The notes: generated by a model from the sequence alone, not told the origin. Shown: positions 1 to 7,820, counted from the stretch's first letter. The stretch is DNA of 64,000 nucleotides from Jeotgalibacillus malaysiensis (GCA_000818095.1 CP009416.1:1224501-1288500); one strand, 5' to 3'. Program-made: numbers and translations.

Positions 1-507
1 GTCTTCTTCAATAAATGCACCTTTAGGAGATCTAAAGAGTGATCTCGCGTAAAGGAAGTCCACAAGACAAATACCTGTATGATAAGCAGTCAAAATCGTA
101 AAATAATGCGCATATCCAGGGAATAGCGTAGATGCATAAAGTAATACGCCATTAATGATTAAAAACGGTGAAACAAGTGCCATGATAAAAAACACCTTAG
201 GAATCGGCTTGTTCACTCTGACAGACATTATTGGTACACAAAAGAAATGAAATCTGGTCTTTAACTGGATCAGGCTTATAAATCCCGCAAGCGGCAGTGT
301 ATGAAACACTTTATGAAGCGGGTATATTAGGAAAAATCCGATTGCAAACCATAAAAAATACTGATCATACATTGGTTGGTCGGAAATTAATTGTATTGAT
401 ACGTGTAAAAATGAAAAAACAGTCAGGACCAGAATCGCAGACAGAAAAAAGATGCGGTAAAATCCATACTGTTTCTTAACATTGATTGATTTCCAGCAAT
501 GCAACAT
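1..507 (-). CDS. DUF3267-like multi-spanning membrane protein, 3' end outside window
   Basis: 169 codons are visible from an ATG at 507 preceded by GGAGGCGATC; the frame runs off the left edge, so the C-terminus is missing. About four hydrophobic segments are visible (roughly residues 17-38, 50-64, 104-127 and 132-152). A His-Lys-x-x-His motif lies at residues 65-69 and a His/Asp pair (H143, D150) in the last segment. This layout matches my memory of the DUF3267 putative zincin-like membrane family, but the usual Glu of HExxH is replaced by Lys, so catalysis is doubtful. It lies upstream of hpr on the same strand, after the hpr terminator. Family assignment is moderate; function is unknown. 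Confidence 0.6.
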   Translation of the reverse strand, partial: MLHCWKSINVKKQYGFYRIFFLSAILVLTVFSFLHVSIQLISDQPMYDQYFLWFAIGFFLIYPLHKVFHTLPLAGFISLIQLKTRFHFFCVPIMSVRVNKPIPKVFFIMALVSPFLIINGVLLYASTLFPGYAHYFTILTAYHTGICLVDFLYARSLFRSPKGAFIEED

Positions 508-619
508 GATCGCCTCCGTTCATGACGATTTTATAAGAACTACGAGAGTTACTTTACTCTCATCTGCAGAAAGTTGCAATAGGAAAATGAAAAAATTAAT
601 AATTAATTTACGAAAACAA

Positions 620-667
620 AATCCTGTTATGAAAAAGGGGAGAGTTGCCCTTTTTCATAACAGGATT
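620..667 (-). terminator. Rho-independent terminator of hpr
   Basis: A perfect 20-bp inverted repeat (620-639 with 648-667) has an 8-nt loop and, on the minus strand, is followed by a TTTTGTTTT tract. It starts 6 nt beyond the hpr stop codon. Confidence 0.9.
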
Positions 668-673
668 CAATGG

Positions 674-1261
674 TCAGGGTGATGCGATCTGCTTGACCGG
701 ATCAGCCGTTCTGCTCTTTTTAATTTTTCCATCAACCTCTGAAAATTCTGTTTCGATATTATTAAAAGAAGTTTCGAAGATTTTCATGAAATCATCACCA
801 TAAATGTTCTTGACGATTGCCATAACATCCATCATCTCAGGAAACTTTCCATAGATCTGTCTGAGCGGAGCGGCACCTTCAAATACTGAGTGCGTCTCAG
901 GAGAATAATTTTCCATTAGCTCAAGCAGGAGATTGTCCCCTTCTTCAGTCAGCTTGATATAAGTATTCCGCTTATCATTCTCACGTTTTGAGAACTCAAG
1001 GTAACCTCTTTCTTCAAGCTTTTTTGAAAAGTTAAAGGCTGTGGATACGTGCATAACACCGAATTTGGCAACGTCTGAAATGGATGCACCCTTTAAATGA
1101 TAAGCGATCCAGAGGATATGATGTTCGTTAATATTCAGGTCATATGGCTTAATCCAGTTCTGCCAGTCTTTCTCGATCGCTTTCCACAAAGCTTTACTGA
1201 GCTGGGCCATCCGCTGGCTGAAAATCATTGCCTCTTTCATTGAGTATAATTGATCATCCAT
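674..1261 (-). CDS. hpr: MarR-family transition-state regulator Hpr (ScoC)
   Basis: 195-residue protein closely resembling B. subtilis Hpr/ScoC, a MarR-type winged-helix DNA-binding repressor of extracellular protease, peptide transport and sporulation genes during the transition to stationary phase. The most conserved block, around residues 40-85, includes [11 protein letters not shown] and [19 protein letters not shown], the recognition-helix region. The C-terminal part (HIYGDDFM-like motif, present as [12 protein letters not shown]) is also family-typical. A start six codons upstream exists, but the ATG at 1261 has GAAGGTG at proper spacing. The flanks, yhaH and trpP, are the same as in Bacillus. 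The gene is monocistronic, with its own promoter and terminator. Identity is secure; target genes here are inferred. Confidence 0.95.
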   Translation of the reverse strand: MDDQLYSMKEAMIFSQRMAQLSKALWKAIEKDWQNWIKPYDLNINEHHILWIAYHLKGASISDVAKFGVMHVSTAFNFSKKLEERGYLEFSKRENDKRNTYIKLTEEGDNLLLELMENYSPETHSVFEGAAPLRQIYGKFPEMMDVMAIVKNIYGDDFMKIFETSFNNIETEFSEVDGKIKKSRTADPVKQIASP

Positions 1262-1320
1262 TGCTACACCTTCTTTCATAAAAGATTTTGAGTAATAGGA
1301 ATATTAGTTCAGTTTCAAAC

Positions 1321-1349
1321 ATTATAGCAATAAAGTAAAACGATTGAAA
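1321..1349 (-). promoter_or_regulatory. Extended -10 promoter of hpr
   Basis: On the minus strand TGC-TATAAT (TATAAT at 1326-1321) forms an extended -10; a weak -35 TTTCAA (1349-1344) lies 17 nt upstream. It is about 60 nt before the hpr start. Confidence 0.55.
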
Positions 1350-1482
1350 GGCAAGAATTAATTAAATTTTCTAATAAAATTGTTTTACCCTTACGAGGTA
1401 AGGTACGGTTGCACATACTTCAGAATAATTTTTTTTGAAGTTCAGTTATCTATTACTGCTTCTGTCTGGTCTTTTTAAAAAA

Positions 1483-1577
1483 TAGCTATGTTAAAGATCA
1501 ATGTTATTTTTGCACAGCTGGTGATTGTAGCGGAAAGCGTCCCCCTGAAGCGGAAATCAACAGCCCACTTTAACAAA
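1483..1577. repeat. Truncated copy of the dispersed GC-rich intergenic repeat (flank-type shared with 7693-7820)
   Basis: The block GTTATTTTTGCACAGCTG followed by GCGGAAAGCGTCCCCCTG recurs at 7693-7820. The distal part (GGAAAGCGTCC..CTGAAGCG) is the signature of the longer copies at 29.5, 31.1 and 60.4 kb. The ends carry GTTAAAG/CTTTAAC as a short inverted repeat. The rest of 1280-1589 is AT-rich with no gene visible, apart from an imperfect palindrome CCTTAC-GAG-GTAAGG at 1389-1403. Confidence 0.6.
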
Positions 1578-1589
1578 GTCAAAAAAATA

Positions 1590-1616
1590 AAAAAACAGCC
1601 CGCGGGCTGTTTTTTA
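1590..1616. terminator. Bidirectional-looking terminator after yhaH
   Basis: The self-complementary AAAAAACAGCCCGCGGGC / TGTTTTTT hairpin is followed on the minus strand by a T-rich tract. It abuts the yhaH stop codon. Confidence 0.85.
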
Positions 1617-1994
1617 TTAGCTAGGCTGAGGTTCCTTGCTATCCTGGTTAATCGTTTTTTCTAATTCTTCCATTGTTGACTGAATGGCAGCAAGCTCTTC
1701 CTGAAGATTATTGATTGCAGGGTCTGCTTCACGCTTCCAGGCCTGAATTGAATCCTTCAGCTCTGCCGCTACAACGCGGAGTGATTCCTTACTTTCTTTA
1801 GAAGCGTCTGCGATTGATTCCTTTACGATTTGAAGGTTCATTTGCAGTTCGAGCATATGCTCCCGCCAGTTATCTTTCGTATTTTTAATTGTGCCACGCA
1901 GTTCTTCACCTGATTGAGGAGCCGATATAAGTGATGCTGCTGCTCCTGCCGCTAATCCGACAACTAAGCCAAGTGAAAATTGTTTGAAATTCAT
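1617..1994 (-). CDS. yhaH: YtxH-domain protein YhaH
   Basis: 125-residue protein with an N-terminal glycine/alanine-rich membrane segment (about residues 5-25, containing GLVVGLAAGAAASLISAP) followed by a charged, helical, probably coiled-coil tail. This is the typical YtxH-family architecture of general-stress or envelope-associated small proteins in Bacillales. A GTG three codons upstream is possible, but AAGGGAT is spaced for the ATG at 1994. Its position between hpr and trpP supports the name. The molecular role is unknown in the family. Confidence 0.85.
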   Translation of the reverse strand: MNFKQFSLGLVVGLAAGAAASLISAPQSGEELRGTIKNTKDNWREHMLELQMNLQIVKESIADASKESKESLRVVAAELKDSIQAWKREADPAINNLQEELAAIQSTMEELEKTINQDSKEPQPS

Positions 1995-2011
1995 CCCAAC
2001 CACATCCCTTT

Positions 2012-2039
2012 TTGTATTTGTATTCTTATTGTATATAGT
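2012..2039 (+). promoter_or_regulatory. Candidate promoter of the small membrane-protein gene
   Basis: TTGTAT (2012-2017), 16-nt spacer, TATAGT (2034-2039). It interlocks with the opposing yhaH promoter, so the two probably compete. Confidence 0.4.
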
Positions 2040-2057
2040 AATTCATAAACTGTCCAA
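2028..2057 (-). promoter_or_regulatory. Candidate promoter of yhaH
   Basis: On the minus strand TTGGAC (2057-2052), 18-nt spacer, TACAAT (2033-2028), about 35 nt before the yhaH start. Confidence 0.45.
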
Positions 2058-2085
2058 AGTATTCACGGACAGGAGGAATCTTTTC

Positions 2086-2271
2086 GTGGTGTTTTTGAAG
2101 GTCACCCTTACTATATGTATGCTGATCTCTACGATACTGTTGATGATTTGGACAGCGAACTTGGTAAAAAGAACATTATATCCGCCCAGAAGGAAAAGGC
2201 TGCAGAGAGTATTGATCACAGGCGTCAGCACGTTACTACTATGTATTTTAACCTATTTAGTTTGGAGATAA
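2086..2271 (+). CDS. Small two-helix membrane protein of unknown function
   Basis: A 61-codon frame starts at GTG 2086, nine bases after a perfect AGGAGG (2071-2076); a GTG at 2089 is equally in frame. The product has two hydrophobic segments (about residues 3-21 and 42-60) separated by a very basic loop with KRTLYPPRRKRLQR, suggesting a hairpin with the loop in the cytoplasm. The open frame extends further upstream to 1984 but would overlap yhaH and has no ribosome site there. The gene is divergent from yhaH and convergent with trpP. I cannot name it; the membrane location is predicted only from hydrophobicity. Confidence 0.6.
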   Translation: MVFLKVTLTICMLISTILLMIWTANLVKRTLYPPRRKRLQRVLITGVSTLLLCILTYLVWR

Positions 2272-2311
2272 ACCTGAAGAACGGCTGTGTGTAACTTATT
2301 TCTTATAAGTC

Positions 2312-2349
2312 ATAAAAAAAGCTGCCCCCCTTAAAGAAAGGGGACAGCT
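2312..2349 (-). terminator. Terminator of trpP
   Basis: On the minus strand an AGCTGTCCCC / GGGGGGCAGCT hairpin is followed by a run of seven T. It lies just after the trpP stop. Confidence 0.85.
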
Positions 2350-2357
2350 CAGCAGGC

Positions 2358-2876
2358 TCAGGCAGCTGATTCGACCAGGTTTGATCTTCTCATGATTGCC
2401 TGTGCAACAGGATACATCACGGCCATTAACAGACCGTTTACAACAATCGCAGGAACAACTGCAGAAAGTGCAAGTGCCATAATCGGACCAGGCAGACCTA
2501 CAAGCAGTGCAGCAGATCCAAGGAAGATTGTTCCTGAGATCAGTGTACCAACTGCTGCAAGGACGCCGGCGCCGGCAGGCTTACGTGCGAACTTTCCGGC
2601 AAGCAGAATGATTCCGTAAAAAGCAAATGCTGTAATTGGCTTATCAATCACATTCGGCAGGAAACCTCCTGGGAATGTTGTTGTCAGACCAGATAAAATA
2701 CCTGTTGCAAGACCGATCAGCAATACATTTTTAACGCCAGGGAATAATAGAATACCGAGAAACATCATTAATAATGACATATCCGGCTTCATTGTCAGTG
2801 TCCCTGGAATCAGCAAGTGCAATGCTGTACCCATCCCTGCAAAAAGTGCTAATGCTACAAGTGTTCTTGTGTTCAT
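2358..2876 (-). CDS. trpP: Tryptophan transporter TrpP
   Basis: 172-residue integral membrane protein, the same length as B. subtilis TrpP. It has about five or six hydrophobic segments and the conserved stretches MKPDMSLLMMFLGILLFPG (near residues 29-47) and FPGGFLPNVIDKPITAF (near 68-84). TrpP is an S-component-like tryptophan importer of the cytoplasmic membrane. The leader carries (G/U)AG repeats around the Shine-Dalgarno, as expected for control by the tryptophan-activated TRAP protein (see 2879-2901). It is likely transcribed from its own promoter, although hit lies upstream on the same strand. Assignment is strong. Confidence 0.9.
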   Translation of the reverse strand: MNTRTLVALALFAGMGTALHLLIPGTLTMKPDMSLLMMFLGILLFPGVKNVLLIGLATGILSGLTTTFPGGFLPNVIDKPITAFAFYGIILLAGKFARKPAGAGVLAAVGTLISGTIFLGSAALLVGLPGPIMALALSAVVPAIVVNGLLMAVMYPVAQAIMRRSNLVESAA

Positions 2877-2878
2877 AA

Positions 2879-2901
2879 CTCATCTCTCCTAAGCTAAACT
2901 G
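2879..2901 (-). promoter_or_regulatory. TRAP-like RNA-binding site over the trpP Shine-Dalgarno
   Basis: In the trpP mRNA, five NAG triplets (CAG, UAG, UAG, GAG, GAG) are each separated by exactly two nucleotides, ending two nucleotides before the AUG. They contain the ribosome-binding sequence. This spacing is the hallmark of TRAP targets; occupancy would block translation when tryptophan is plentiful. Confidence 0.65.
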
Positions 2902-2948
2902 ATTTTTTTCCTGACATGTCCTCGTGACTGCCAGCGAAAATTAGCATA

Positions 2949-2977
2949 ATTATAACACGGCTGAATCTTATTTCCTA
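2949..2977 (-). promoter_or_regulatory. Promoter of trpP
   Basis: Consensus TATAAT on the minus strand at 2954-2949, with a weak -35 (TAGGAA) 17 nt upstream that overlaps the end of the intergenic region after hit. Confidence 0.5.
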
Positions 2978-3400
2978 CTAATTAATTTTTGCAGCAATCT
3001 CAGCTGCCATCTCACTGCGATCATCATTTGAATAATCGTCTGTATGTACTTCCCACACCGGTTTAAACCCATCTTCCACACCGTGACGCGGAAGAATATG
3101 AAGATGATAGTGAAATACGCTTTGCCCTGCAAATTCACCATTGTTATTCAGCAGGTTTACACCCTTAAGGTCATAAGTATCCTTCATTGCATTGGCAATT
3201 TTAGGGACCACTGAAAACAGATTAGCAGCAATTTCAGGTGTCAGTTCATGCAGATCTTTTTTATGTGTTTTCGGAATGACAAGCGTATGACCTTTTGTTA
3301 CCTGACTGATATCAAGAAAAGCATAGACATGCTCATCCTCATATACTTTTGCTGATGGAATTTCACCGTCAATAATCTTACAGAAAATGCAGTCGCTCAT
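2978..3400 (-). CDS. hit: HIT-family nucleotide-binding hydrolase
   Basis: 140-residue histidine-triad protein. The HIT motif His-Tyr-His-Leu-His is at residues 97-101, and the N-terminal CIFCKI (C4, C7) plus upstream histidines fit a zinc-binding Hint-like member. Members hydrolyse adenosine nucleotide phosphoramidates or related nucleotidyl conjugates in the cytoplasm. An ATG three codons upstream overlaps the ribosome site, so the ATG at 3400, eight bases after AAAGGA, is preferred. It is divergent from ecsA, the same arrangement as in Bacillus. The physiological substrate is unknown. Confidence 0.9.
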   Translation of the reverse strand: MSDCIFCKIIDGEIPSAKVYEDEHVYAFLDISQVTKGHTLVIPKTHKKDLHELTPEIAANLFSVVPKIANAMKDTYDLKGVNLLNNNGEFAGQSVFHYHLHILPRHGVEDGFKPVWEVHTDDYSNDDRSEMAAEIAAKIN

Positions 3401-3503
3401 AATCTTCATCCTTTCATCAGTAAATTAAGTTTATTCTACCATAGTAGGTACAGTTGTATGCTACAATGCTGTCATTATATAGAATATGACTATCTGGAAA
3501 CTG

Positions 3504-3629
3504 GCTGATCATTTCCGCTCCAGGCGGAAGCTTTCCGCGGCCGGGCGGTGAGCCCCTCCGGCTGCGCCGTATGGTCTCACCTGTCCCTTTCCGCCGCTGG
3601 AGTCCCCGCCTTCCACGGAAATGATCAGC
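3504..3629. repeat. Dispersed GC-rich palindromic repeat, complete copy
   Basis: The outer arms GCTGATCATTTCCG (3504-3517) and its exact complement (3616-3629) bound a 126-bp element. Inside are the family blocks, read on the minus strand: GGAAGGCGG, GGTGAGACC, GAGGGGCTCACC and GCGGAAAGC. It fills most of the hit-ecsA gap (3401-3737); the remainder is AT-rich promoter sequence. Confidence 0.75.
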
Positions 3630-3674
3630 TGTGAAAGACTTTCATAGTTTAAATCAGCAATTGTTCATTTATAC

Positions 3675-3703
3675 TCTGAAAATATGATTAATAGCAGTAT
3701 AAT
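3675..3703 (+). promoter_or_regulatory. Candidate promoter of ecsAB
   Basis: Perfect TATAAT at 3698-3703, 34 nt before the ecsA start codon. The -35 region is poor. Confidence 0.4.
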
Positions 3704-3737
3704 AAATATACCTGTTTGAATAGAAAGGAAGAACTTC

Positions 3738-4487
3738 ATGTCATTATTAGAAATCAAAGATCTGACCGGTGGATATACAAGGCGGCCGGTGTTAAAAGAG
3801 ATCAGCCTTGAAATGGAACCCGGTAAAATCGTCGGTTTAATCGGTCTGAACGGAGCGGGTAAAAGTACAACCATCAAACATATTATCGGTCTGATGGAGC
3901 CGCATAAAGGGTCCGTTGCCATTAATGGACTGCAGCTGAAGCAAAACGCAGATGAATACAGAAAGCAGTTCTCATATATACCTGAGGCGCCGATTCTGTA
4001 TGATGAACTTACGCTTGAAGAGCACCTGAGAATGACAGCGATGGCATACGGTGTGTCTGAAAAAGAATATGAGCAAAGAGTGCCTGAGCTTTTGAAGAAA
4101 TTCCGGATGGAAGGCAAGATGAAGTGGTTCCCGGCTCATTTTTCAAAAGGGATGAAGCAGAAGGTTATGATTATGTGTGCTTTTTTAATTAACCCGAGCC
4201 TGTATATTATTGATGAACCTTTTGTCGGGCTTGATCCGCTTGCTATTCAGTCGCTTCTCGATCTGATGGAGGAAATGAAGGCGGGTGGGGCAGGAATTTT
4301 AATGTCCACTCATATTCTTGCAACAGCGGAGCGTTACTGTGATTCATTTATTATTCTGCATGAAGGAGAAATTCGTGCGCGCGGGTCACTTGAAACACTC
4401 AGAAGTGAATTCAGCATGCCTGAAGCTACACTTGATGATATTTATATCCAGCTGACAAAGGAAGAGTCCAATGAAACACGTTCATGA
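3738..4487 (+). CDS. ecsA: ABC transporter ATPase EcsA
   Basis: 249-residue ATP-binding subunit: Walker A GLNGAGKST at residues 36-44, signature-like FSKGMKQK near 133-140, Walker B LYIIDEP near 152-158, and a downstream switch histidine (STHIL). EcsA partners the membrane protein EcsB. In B. subtilis this exporter affects secretion, competence, sporulation and intramembrane proteolysis. The ribosome site GAAAGGAAG precedes the ATG. The last 17 bases overlap ecsB, indicating coupling. A third Bacillus gene, ecsC, is not present downstream. Confidence 0.93.
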   Translation: MSLLEIKDLTGGYTRRPVLKEISLEMEPGKIVGLIGLNGAGKSTTIKHIIGLMEPHKGSVAINGLQLKQNADEYRKQFSYIPEAPILYDELTLEEHLRMTAMAYGVSEKEYEQRVPELLKKFRMEGKMKWFPAHFSKGMKQKVMIMCAFLINPSLYIIDEPFVGLDPLAIQSLLDLMEEMKAGGAGILMSTHILATAERYCDSFIILHEGEIRARGSLETLRSEFSMPEATLDDIYIQLTKEESNETRS

Positions 4488-5694
4488 TCTCTGGTCAGCA
4501 AGACTGTCTGACTATCAAAAAGAACTTCAAAAGTATATGCGCTATATTTTTAACGGCCATCTGATGTTTGTGCTGATCTTTGCAGTGGGCGGTGGGGGAT
4601 ATGTATACAGCAACTGGGTCATGACGCTTGATGAGACCTTTCCATCAGGAATCTTAATTGCTGCTGTTCTTGGCCTTGCTGTGACGATGAGTCCCGTTTA
4701 TACGTATCTGCAGGAGCCTGACAAAGTGTATCTGACACCGCTTGAAGGACAAATGAAACGGTATTTTGTAAATGCCTTAGTATCAAGCTTCTTTTTTCAA
4801 TCTTATATTGTCCTCGTTCTGCTGGCTGCTGCAATGCCATTATACGTGCAGACAACCGGTGCTGCGTTTTCGGATTTTGTCTGGCTGTTAGGCATTGTCC
4901 TGGTTCTAAAAGTATGGAACCTGATCATGAGATGGACCATGCTTAGATATCAGGAGCCATCGAGTCATTATACAGATCTGGCTGTCAGAGGTATTCTGAA
5001 TATTACCTTCCTCTGGACTGTATTTGCTGACGTCCCTGCTTTTCTATCCATTGTTATCGCAGTATTGCTTGCGGGTTACCTGATTGCATTTATGCTTCTG
5101 ACAAGGGAAAAATCATTGAAGTGGGAATTACTGATCGATCTTGAAAATGCGAGGCTGCACCGTTTTTACCGCTTTGCTAATCTATTCACTGACGTCCCGC
5201 ATTTAAAAGGACAGGCGAAACGCAGAAAATGGATGGATCCATTCCTGAAGACACCCGAACTGAATCCTGGCAGTACATACAGCTATCTGTATACCAGAAC
5301 GTTTTTACGGTCAGATGAATACTTCGGGTTATGGGTGAGGCTGACGATTATTGCAGGTGTGATTATCGGAGGAGCGGACAATCTCTGGCTGAAGGTAATT
5401 ACAGCACTGTTATTTCTTTACCTGACAGGGTTCCAGCTGATTCCTCTGCTGAAAAAGCACGAGCTAAAAATCTGGCCGGATCTTTATCCGGTGAACAGCA
5501 GGCTGCGACATGATTCCTTTAAGAAGCTTCTAATGAAAATTTTAATTGTGCAGGCAATGATTTTTACAGTGATCAATCTTGTTCAGCTGGACCTATACAG
5601 TGGTGCAATCACTGCCGCAGCATCAGTGGCATTTGTCATTGTGTTTGTATCCATGTATGTACCTGCCCAGATTAAAAAGCACCATATTAAATAG
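4471..5694 (+). CDS. ecsB: ABC transporter permease EcsB
   Basis: 407-residue integral membrane protein, the usual EcsB length, with about six to eight hydrophobic spans separated by a basic cytoplasmic loop (around residues 220-250). It starts inside the end of ecsA with GGAAGAG ahead of the ATG. It forms the membrane half of the Ecs exporter. A strong terminator follows immediately, so the operon is ecsAB only; ecsC of B. subtilis is absent and the M20 peptidase gene lies convergently instead. Confidence 0.9.
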   Translation: MKHVHDLWSARLSDYQKELQKYMRYIFNGHLMFVLIFAVGGGGYVYSNWVMTLDETFPSGILIAAVLGLAVTMSPVYTYLQEPDKVYLTPLEGQMKRYFVNALVSSFFFQSYIVLVLLAAAMPLYVQTTGAAFSDFVWLLGIVLVLKVWNLIMRWTMLRYQEPSSHYTDLAVRGILNITFLWTVFADVPAFLSIVIAVLLAGYLIAFMLLTREKSLKWELLIDLENARLHRFYRFANLFTDVPHLKGQAKRRKWMDPFLKTPELNPGSTYSYLYTRTFLRSDEYFGLWVRLTIIAGVIIGGADNLWLKVITALLFLYLTGFQLIPLLKKHELKIWPDLYPVNSRLRHDSFKKLLMKILIVQAMIFTVINLVQLDLYSGAITAAASVAFVIVFVSMYVPAQIKKHHIK

Positions 5695-5728
5695 AGAAAA
5701 GCTGCTCACATGCGAGCAGCTTTTCTTA
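5695..5728. terminator. Shared terminator between ecsB and the M20 peptidase gene
   Basis: A perfect 13-bp stem AGAAAAGCTGCTC / GAGCAGCTTTTCT with a 6-nt loop. T-rich on both strands, it serves the two convergent genes. Confidence 0.9.
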
Positions 5729-5732
5729 TGAC

Positions 5733-6908
5733 TTAATTTTCATTATGATATTTAATCGCAGCCGCACCTAAAGTTTTAGCTGCAATCAGCATTGCTTTTT
5801 CGTTTAGATCGAATTTCGGATGATGGTGTGGATAAGGAACATCTACACCTTCAGGCTTGGCTCCTGTAAAGAAGAATGTACCTGGTCTGTGTTCAAGATA
5901 ATAAGCAAAATCCTCGCCGCCCATCTGCATTTCACTTTCAACAGCCGTCACACCAGGCATGTCATTTACAACCCGCACAAGATAATCCGTTTCCTTTTCA
6001 TGATTCACAACAGCAGGGTATCCTCTGATGTAATCATATTCATACGTACAGTCAGTTGAAATGCATGTCCCTTCTGTAATCCGTCCAATTTCTTTTTCGA
6101 CAAGATCACGTACTTCAGGGGCAAATGTTCTTGCTGTACCGATCAGCTTGGCAGAGTCGGCAATGACGTTGAACGCATTTTCTGCGACAAATGAACCGAC
6201 CGAAACAACAGCTGATTCAACAGGATTCACGCGTCTCGCTGCAATCTGTTGAAGTGAAGTAACAAGCTGCGAGCCTGCTACGACTGCGTCTTTTGTTTTA
6301 TGCGGCTGAGCACCATGACCGCCTGCGCCCTGAATCTTGATTTCAAACCGGTCGGCTGCTGCCATAATCGGGCCTGTGCGGTATTCAATATCACCAAGCT
6401 CGCCGGTTACCCACAGGTGCGTGCCAAATACTGCATCCACACCATCCAGACAGCCATCTTCAATCATGCTGATTGCCCCGCCCGGCGCATATTCTTCTGC
6501 ATGCTGATGGATCATCACGTAAGTACCCGGCAATTCTTCCTTCATAAGATGAAGCGCTTTTGCCAGATGAAGAAGCGTTGCTGTGTGACCATCATGACCG
6601 CATGCATGCATTTTTCCTGAGATTTTGGATTTATAAGGAACATCCTTTTCATCCTCGATTGGGAGTGCATCAAAATCAGCACGTAAAGCGACCGTTTTAC
6701 CCGGCTTTCCACCTTTAATAACAGCCGTTACCCCGTTACCGCCAACACCGGTTTTCACTTCAACGCCAAGGTCCTTATAAAAAGCCTCAATTAAAGCAGG
6801 TGTTTCTTTTTCTTCAAAAGAAAGCTCCGGGTGCTGGTGAAGATGCCTGCGGAGTGCAACCATATCGTCATAATAGGAATCTAGTAAGGAAAAAAGTTTT
6901 TCATTCAT
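5733..6908 (-). CDS. yhaA: M20-family metal-dependent amidohydrolase (YhaA-like)
   Basis: 391-residue M20D peptidase/aminoacylase-type enzyme. HACGHDGHT at residues 101-109 provides metal-binding Cys/His, RADFDALPIED is at about 76-86, HAEEYAPGG (about 135-143) carries the conserved Glu, and HHHPKFDLNE is near the C-terminus. A dimerisation (lid) domain lies in the middle. Relatives cleave N-acyl amino acids or N-acetylated amino-acid derivatives; the true substrate cannot be read from sequence. The same gene sits next to ecs in Bacillus, supporting orthology. It is cytoplasmic, with no signal peptide, and monocistronic. Confidence 0.85.
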   Translation of the reverse strand: MNEKLFSLLDSYYDDMVALRRHLHQHPELSFEEKETPALIEAFYKDLGVEVKTGVGGNGVTAVIKGGKPGKTVALRADFDALPIEDEKDVPYKSKISGKMHACGHDGHTATLLHLAKALHLMKEELPGTYVMIHQHAEEYAPGGAISMIEDGCLDGVDAVFGTHLWVTGELGDIEYRTGPIMAAADRFEIKIQGAGGHGAQPHKTKDAVVAGSQLVTSLQQIAARRVNPVESAVVSVGSFVAENAFNVIADSAKLIGTARTFAPEVRDLVEKEIGRITEGTCISTDCTYEYDYIRGYPAVVNHEKETDYLVRVVNDMPGVTAVESEMQMGGEDFAYYLEHRPGTFFFTGAKPEGVDVPYPHHHPKFDLNEKAMLIAAKTLGAAAIKYHNEN

Positions 6909-7037
6909 ATGTATGCTCCTTTCAGAATAAAACCATTTAATGATGACTCAGTATATCACGGGACCCGAATTTTTTCACTCTTTTGACGACTCATTCAATA
7001 CTATATAATGGTAGTAGGCAGGGAGGAGGGGAATACC

Positions 7038-7634
7038 GTGAAAAAATGGTTTTATCCACTGGCAGCTGTAACATTTGCAGCAGTCGTATTATTAGTGATA
7101 AATCTGGATGACGGATTGAGCGGCATTGATCAGTTCGGTGCTGACTTTTTTGATGGACTGGACTTTTTATTATTTTTCGGATTTCTTGGAGGAGAATGGT
7201 TTTTAGCGACAGCTAGTATCGCAGCAGTACTTTATCTCTGGTTCAGACGGAATCATTATCTTGGCATGATGATTGTACTGCTTGCAGTCGGCGGCGGGAA
7301 TTATCTCAACAAGCTGATAAAAGTGCTCACTGAACGACCACGGCCTGACGGAGCTGAAGAGAGCTTCAGCTTTCCGAGTGGTCATGCAATGGTAAGTATG
7401 ATCGCTGCGATTGTGATTATTTATCTTATTACTGAAAAGTCAGGGGATGCTGCCGGGCAGGCATTGATGCTTGCAGTCGGAGTGCTGATTTCCATTCTTG
7501 CAGGGCTTAGCAGGCTGCCGGACGGAGCACATTATTTTACAGACGTAATCGGCGGCTGGTTGCTTGGCTATACGTACGCCATTTTGTGCCTGGTTGTATA
7601 TGAATACCTGATGAAAAGACGCACCTCCGCCTGA
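7038..7634 (+). CDS. PAP2-family membrane phosphatase
   Basis: 198-residue membrane protein with about six spans and all three PAP2 motifs: Lys-x6-Arg-Pro (KVLTERPRP region, about residues 95-103), PSGH (113-116) and Ser-Arg-x5-His-x3-Asp (about 156-168). The catalytic histidines sit on the outer face in this family. Likely substrates are undecaprenyl pyrophosphate or other lipid phosphates, so it may aid lipid carrier recycling. The GTG at 7038 follows GGGAGGAGG; the longer frame from 7008 lacks such a site. It lies just upstream of the envelope-stress operon liaFSR, separated by a repeat element. Confidence 0.85.
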   Translation: MKKWFYPLAAVTFAAVVLLVINLDDGLSGIDQFGADFFDGLDFLLFFGFLGGEWFLATASIAAVLYLWFRRNHYLGMMIVLLAVGGGNYLNKLIKVLTERPRPDGAEESFSFPSGHAMVSMIAAIVIIYLITEKSGDAAGQALMLAVGVLISILAGLSRLPDGAHYFTDVIGGWLLGYTYAILCLVVYEYLMKRRTSA

Positions 7635-7692
7635 AGACTGAGAAAGACTCCTTCCTCTGAAGCTTCAAGAGAGCAGGCAGACCATTTAAAAT

Positions 7693-7820
7693 AAAGCTAT
7701 GTTAATGTCTTGTGTTATTTTTGCACAGCTGATGATTGTATCGTAAGGAGGCTCATCGCACCCCCTGCGGAAAGCGTCCCCCTGGAGCTACAATTATCAG
7801 CCACTTTTAACAATGCTAAA
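7693..7820. repeat. Dispersed GC-rich repeat copy between PAP2 and liaF
   Basis: Shares both its left block (GTTATTTTTGCACAGCTG) and right block (GCGGAAAGCGTCCCCCTG) with 1483-1577. It also has the inner GGAGGCTCA motif of the long copies, which the 1.5-kb copy has lost. It fills most of the 7635-7852 gap. Confidence 0.6.

Noticed and set aside
297-682. Two short plus-strand frames at the left end
   Set aside because: The first lies antisense to the DUF3267-like gene. The second overlaps the perfect hpr terminator hairpin and lacks a ribosome site.
1389-1403. CCTTAC-GAG-GTAAGG palindrome upstream of hpr
   Set aside because: Six-bp arms in an AT-rich region about 60 nt upstream of the -35; too weak to claim as an operator without conservation data.
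1984-2085. Long N-terminal extension of the small membrane protein
   Set aside because: It would overlap the yhaH start and both promoters. The only good ribosome site (AGGAGG at 2071) points to GTG 2086.
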